Shown here piece after piece: positions 59,069 through 64,000 of a stretch of 64,000 nt of DNA (position 1 is the first letter of the stretch; each line of letters starts with the position of its first letter). The notes beneath the pieces were generated by a model that ran no database searches, had not been told where the DNA came from, and worked only from the letters and a program-made list of their open reading frames with translations. Made by a program: the position numbers and the translations under genes. The stretch lies in assembly GCF_963966145.1 (NCBI RefSeq), contig NC_091047.1, positions 15,624,001 through 15,688,000 of the forward strand, read 5' to 3'. Source of the stretch: Tenebrio molitor. Taxonomy: Eukaryota > Arthropoda > Insecta > Coleoptera > Tenebrionidae.

Positions 59069-59418
59069 GTACACCTAATTTTCTACAATGTAAAATACAC
59101 TTACATTTCTTGTCAATGATCAGTGTCAATTTTGACAAACAAAATGCCTAATTTAACCTAAACCGTGAAAGTGCACATTTTTTCCAAATTAAAGGAAGGG
59201 TGGTCGATCCAGAGGGTAGCCCAGTATTATAACATCGCGAAGAGCCCCGTGCAGGGGATAAAACAGACAATATTATGGTCTTCAAAAATATCAGCGACAT
59301 TTTATGTTGTCAAACTTTACCTAACCTATATAAAAAATATGACCGTCAAATTTCAAAAAGGCATCTTTACATGGGGAAAAAACTGTAATAAATCGACTTC
59401 TTGATTTTTGAGGTGTAC
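59069..59418 (+). mobile_element. repeat with HTH-like remnant, copy 2
   Basis: Weak inverted ends gtacacct / aggtgtac. A plus-strand frame from 59165 reads HIFSKLKEGWSIQRVAQYYN, then IAKSPVQGIKQ, shaped like a pipsqueak-type HTH of Tc1/Tigger-like transposases, and then drifts into non-coding text. Copy 1 is at 10753-11080. Confidence 0.6.
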
Positions 59419-59683
59419 TCTATAATTTTGAAATTAACTGTAGATCCTCTTATTGTAGTAATGAAAGCTCGTGACGTTTTTAGACAACATTATTATAATA
59501 TGTTGGCAATATGAAATTCAGTATTCTTGAGTGTCTTAATTGTATTCTGTTGACTCAAGTTGTTCAGTGCAAGGAAAATCTGCAACTGTGTTGCAAGCAT
59601 TAGTTGAAATAGTTCCCTAAAATTATTCTAACAATGGGATCCACCGTAAAAATCTAAAGGTTAAAAAAATAATTTTTAAAGCG

Positions 59684-60875
59684 GGCGGACGCCAACTCGG
59701 CACTTTATTATACCTAGGTAAAATTTGCAATAAAGTACAACAGGCCATCTCGGCACCGGTAGCCCATGGATAACCGGCCAACTCGGCACCGCGGTCAAGC
59801 CAATTCGGCACTGTCTACCTGGGACTAGAGTTCTTGGGGGAATATATCAGGGATTATAAAATGAGATGAGGAAATACTTTTTTTTATAATATACAAATAT
59901 AATGTTATTTTTATAGGACATTTACAATTAAATATTAACTACAAGACTACTAATTATTATTAATCTTATATCTACTGGGTGCCCCAAAATTCGCGGAACA
60001 ACGTAGTAGTACGTTGTTACGTAATCATTAAGAGAACAGGTAAAAATGTTTAAAAAAATCAATCTTCTTTTTTGTAGAAGATATGGACCTATTCGTTACA
60101 CTAAATGTGGCAACATTTAAAAACATTCTATGCATCCCAATAGTCTGCAAATATTTCATTTTTTGTTGTATCCTTGGAAATGAGAGGGAAAAATCAAAGC
60201 CGTGTTGCCGTACGCTATTTGAGGTAAAACGAACATAAAATTACTACTTGGAAATGCTGGAAATAATGAAGAAAATAATTGCAAACCTGATCACAATCGT
60301 TCAAAATTATTAGGCCACTGGCTAGTAAAAGACAAATAGTCAAAATCTTTTTTATTATTTAAAATAAATGAGATCAAAGCTGCACCTTTTGGGCCCCTAT
60401 ATCTTCAAATCTAAGAGGTATAGAATTTTTTAATAATTTTTCTCGTTATTTTCTAACATGAATTGACATTGCCTCATTGAGTTGTTCCGCGAATTTTGGG
60501 GCACCCAGTATATGAAATAGATTTTACATAATCATATTCTGATATTTGACAATTATCATATTAAAATATTTTCTGAGATACAAATTTCTCCGCTTCTTTT
60601 ACTTTTTTGTTTTTACAATTATTTGCGTTCTAATACTTTCGTGGGCACACTGTATAAAAAAACAAAGTTTAAATGAACCAGTCGATTTAAAATAAAATAG
60701 CAAACAAAGTGCAATTTCTCGAACTCCTAGTGCGGAAAAACAGTACACCAAAATTGTACTTACGGTTATAGGGGTGTTATAAGCAATGGTTGATGCGGAA
60801 AACACGCCTGCCCTTCAGGAAATACCCTCTACTAGGAAGCATCATATAGACAGGTAGTAAGTGGGTGCTTAGTGT
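59684..60875. mobile_element. motif-array element (gccaactcggcac), copy 2, truncated
   Basis: Inverse to the 46 kb copy. Four motif copies at its left (first at 59691). It lacks the outer block next to them and stops at its right end inside agtgt, just before the first inverse motif, where copy 3 begins. Several internal deletions and a MITE insertion (59975-60508) mark it as the oldest of the three. Confidence 0.75.
59975..60508. mobile_element. TA-flanked 534-bp MITE inside motif-array copy 2
   Basis: Ends ctgggtgccccaaaattcgc and gcgaattttggggcacccag, flanked by TA (59973-59974, 60509-60510). The uninterrupted site is visible in copy 3 (atatctatttatctatatga) and copy 1. Confidence 0.9.
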
Positions 60876-60876
60876 T

Positions 60877-61828
60877 AAGGGTTTTTTACAAAAACAAGAG
60901 AGTAAACCTCATAGCATTATTTTAAGATGTCGCAGACCTTATGGGAACATCGCCCCCCACCCTGAGGGGGCGGACGCCAACTCGGCACTTTATTATACCT
61001 AGGTAAAATTTGCAATAAAGTACAACAGGCCATCTCGGCACCGGTAGCCCATGGATAACCGGCCAACTCGGCACCGCGGTCAAGCCAACTCGGCACTGTC
61101 TACCTGGGACGGTCCCTCTTTAATATCCCAACCAGTGATCAGAGTTCTTGCGGGAATATATCAGTGATTATAAAATGAGATGAGGAAATACTTTTTTTTA
61201 TAATATACAAATATAATGTTATTTTTATAGGACATTTACAATTAAATATTAACTACAAGACTACTAATTAATTATTAATCTTATATCTATTTATCTATAT
61301 GAAATAGATTTTACATAATCATATTCTGATATTTGACAATTATCATATTCAAATATTTTCTGAGATACAAATTTCTCCGCTTCTTTTACTTTTTTGGTTT
61401 TTACAATTATTTGCGTTCTAATACTCTAATTTTTACAAAAATATTAATATTTGGGTGCGTAAGGTAGAACGATTTAAAATAAAATAGTGCGTAGCAAACA
61501 AAAATTATGAAGTGTCTATAACCAAAGCCGCTAACGCACCCCTTAAGAACTTAAGTGCAATTTCTCGAACTCCTAGTGTACAGTACACCAAAATTGTACC
61601 TGCGGTTATGAGGGTGTTATAAGCAATGGTTGATGCGGAAAAGACGCCTGCCCTTCAGGAAATACCCTCTACTAGGGGGCATCACATAGATAGGTAGTGA
61701 GTGGGCGCTTAGTGTCGAGTTGGCCTATCTCTTGGGGTGTCTTTGAAAACTACCTGCTTTTTTTGGTGTCGAGTTGGCCGGTCAATGTTTATTGCTTCTA
61801 AGGTTTGGTGTCGAGTTGGCCTAGACCC
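60877..61828. mobile_element. motif-array element (gccaactcggcac), copy 3
   Basis: A nearly complete inverse of 46315-47272 with motifs at 60976, 61028 (one change), 61061 and 61084, and inverse forms at 61711, 61765 and 61807. It is close to copy 1 in sequence and in tandem behind copy 2. Confidence 0.8.
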
Positions 61829-61829
61829 T

Positions 61830-62640
61830 TTAAAGCATCCTTAATGAAACAGGTAATTTTACCTACTCCCATGCGGACGAAAAGTAACTCTTTTTCGAAC
61901 GCACTTTTTCGGTAATTGTATTGCAAATAGTAAATTTCTCGTTTTGTTAGCAAGCTGATAAAAAATATTATAAAAAAACTGTTAATATGTATTAATAAAT
62001 GTTATTTATTTGAAAAAGTAGATATGTATGTACTTACAAAATAAATTTGTAATTTTTCCAATGACGTTTTTTGCGTGCGGTTGCCTAAAAAATGTAATGT
62101 ACACCTTGGCCAAAAAGTGCTTTCATGGCCATTCTTCTGTTCTTCTGAAAGTCACTTCAAAAGTGGCATAATGTGAGGTTCAAAAAATCGCCCATTATAA
62201 TTCCGGCCCAAACATTAAGTGAAAAGTAGTGATGAAAATTGCATTCCCTAACAGCTTGAGGATGTTGGTTAGATATCTGTGTGGCACATATTGAAAATTC
62301 CTTCTCTGGTAAATTGAGTGTCACCAGTTGCTAACACAATTAATAAAACATTATGCTACTCGTTTATTTTTGCGAACCCGTTCACAAAATCGAGGTTTGT
62401 GCAATAAATTATCGGGTTCCAAATACAAATACAATTGTTGTGCTTTTAGTACAACTCCAAAACACGTTCTTAGGGTTGTAAACGTTTTCGATTCGCTCAG
62501 GACGTGGTTTACCATGCTTGTGGGCTGCAGAGCTAGCCCCCCCACTTCAAAAATTTAAATACCACCCTACATTTCAATCACAAAAGAAGACAACTTTTTT
62601 AGTAATTGTTTTAGAATTGTAATAAAATTCTTTGATTTTT
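61830..62640. other. intergenic, no feature recognised
   Basis: Mixed AT-rich sequence; two overlapping frames of 64-76 codons at 62328-62558 without known motifs. Confidence 0.35.
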
Positions 62641-62653
62641 TTTTTGTTATGTA

Positions 62654-62900
62654 CTATTCCGGACATGGAATCTTGGCCACAACTGACATTTAACTGTCAA
62701 ATATGTGTAAACTGGTCTTTATTGAATATAACCCAACTTTTGACTCGATAATGCCATTTCCATGCTTTTTTGATGTCACAAGAAAAACTTCAAAGTGATT
62801 TTTAATAATTGTCATTTTTTAATGACACTAATGATAGGTTTACATAATTTTTTTTAGACATGTCAAAAAAATGTTGGCCAAGATTCCGTGTCCGGAATAG
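62654..62900. mobile_element. TA-flanked 247-bp MITE
   Basis: Ends ctattccggacatggaatct and agattccgtgtccggaatag, then tggcca-type inner match, flanked by TA. Confidence 0.85.
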
Positions 62901-63070
62901 TAGGTATGTTAATGATTTCTTTTCTGTCCTATTTAGATTTGTACAATAAACTTAAACTCAATGAAAAGAGGCACTTTAGTCCCTTGTGCCTTGCCATATA
63001 ATTATATCTACATACATTAAGTATATCTAAATATGTCTTAAGATTTAAAAATTTTCAGAGTACTGTTATA

Positions 63071-63270
63071 TCGGGTGTTTATTAAAATATCTCGTCAAAG
63101 TTGGCGTTGAAAAGTCGATTGTGAACGCATCATTCGTCAGTCTGTCATCAACTTGCAGATTAAAAACACAAACAACGCAAAAATGAGGTTAGATTTAAAC
63201 AGATTTATCCGAGTTGTAATGCGTGGTGCGTTCACAATCGACTCTTCAACGCCAATTAGGATTTACGCTT
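63071..63270. mobile_element. MITE of the TCGGGTGTTT family, copy D
   Basis: Left end tcgggtgtttattaaaatat after TA; inner pair gttgaaaagtcgattgtg and cacaatcgactcttcaac. The right TIR is decayed, so its end is approximate. Confidence 0.65.
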
Positions 63271-64000
63271 TGTGGTTGCCTGCGTTACATACATTACATA
63301 ATATAACTTTGTAACCTGTAAAGACTACATATTGTCAATCTGTATGCAACATACCTAACATATTTCCAATTATTTAAGGTTAATAACGGGTTAAGCGATA
63401 AAGACTAGGAATACCATTGTTCCACTAAACTGTTAACTTTTGAAGTGAGCCTGAAGCATCACGTCGAGATCGGGATACGGTTGGTTACTGTAACGTTCAT
63501 AAATTGTGTCATTTGTCTGCGCCTGTACAGAATGTAGACTTATAAATCAGAGTAGTTAGGAGAAAATTCCAGCACACATGTGACGAAACGGCGGCTCCGG
63601 GAGTCACGGCTGAGAAGAGATCACTTTGAGCCGCCGCTTGTGGCAACTCACGCGAAAAACTGTCAAGTTTAATGCGGCGGTTTTAAAAATAAGAACGAAT
63701 TTGCCTGTGCTTTAGTTAATTGACAAATTTGTGAACTAGTGGTTTCACTGGAATTTGTTGGATGATATCAGAGGTTTTTCACCTTTATTGTTCACTTTCA
63801 AAATCAACTTCTCACGGAAGACGTCCGCTTTTATTTATTGTCCGCCAGGAGGGGAATAAACAAACTGCTGACAGCTAATTCATGACAACATTCGACGTTT
63901 CAATACTTGATTAATGGAGGGCACATCACGAATTTTAATTTATCGCATTTCGAAACAGAAAGATAAAAAAAGTTCTAAACATGGTCAGTACCTACTGTGG
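63271..64000. other. right-edge sequence, no gene recognised
   Basis: GC rises at about 63570-63690 (acggcggctccgggagtcac, then gagccgccgcttg). No frame or repeat partner; may be the edge of a regulatory or genic region beyond the window. Confidence 0.25.

Noticed and set aside
61720..61822. Possible TTAA-type (piggyBac) target duplication at the ends of motif-array copy 3
   Set aside because: Left flank has ttaa and the right has tttaa, but the 46 kb copy lacks ttaa at both ends, so the match is probably chance.

Overview
The window is AT-rich eukaryotic DNA, almost certainly from an insect nuclear genome. A beetle is a plausible guess from the dense load of Tc1/mariner, hAT and tyrosine-recombinase element relics, but the sequence does not prove the order. 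One host gene can be read with confidence: the homeobox gene unplugged (unpg, the insect Gbx orthologue). It lies on the minus strand in two coding exons, 43,845-43,599 and 27,849-27,374, joined across a 15.7 kb intron. The joined reading frame gives 240 residues with an N-terminal eh1-like repressor motif, a Gbx homeodomain and the Gbx-specific motif C-terminal to it. No other complete host gene, tRNA gene, rRNA gene or CRISPR array was recognised.

The rest is intergenic and intronic DNA full of decayed transposable elements. From 1 to 27 kb there are a mariner-type fragment at the left edge, inverted-repeat elements, a broken Crypton-like tyrosine recombinase (4.27-5.6 kb), a tRNA-derived SINE (6.43 kb), and a layered element at 12.7-16.4 kb: a Tc1-like transposon interrupted by a hAT element with an 8-bp target duplication and by a 1.16 kb foldback element. 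Further along are the 3' end of a non-LTR retrotransposon (16.5 kb), a 1.7 kb inverted-repeat element (18.6-20.3 kb), GC-richer unique sequence (20.9-21.8 kb), and a tandem duplication (25.8-26.0 kb). The unpg intron (27.85-43.6 kb) carries another retrotransposon 3' end, a second Crypton-like fragment, a mariner-type transposase pseudogene (31.3-32.1 kb), several TA-flanked MITEs, and long stretches (34-38.8 kb and 39.1-42.7 kb) that look mostly unique and could hold regulatory DNA.

Upstream of unpg (44-64 kb) are more MITEs, mariner and Tc1 transposase fragments, a 178-bp hAT MITE with a perfect 8-bp duplication, and two kinds of non-autonomous element with an unusual design: arrays of one 13-14 bp GC-rich word placed near each end in opposite orientations (46.3-47.3 kb with inverted relatives at 59.7-61.8 kb; a different word at 53.2-53.9 kb).

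The two least explained signals are these motif-array elements and a scattered superfamily of about fifteen 90-240 bp palindromes. The palindrome arms differ between subfamilies, but many share a GC-rich centre of the type gagcgnagcgag and similar A/T-rich edges. Boundaries given for elements are read by eye from inverted repeats and target duplications; all repeat-family statements rest on comparison within this window only.
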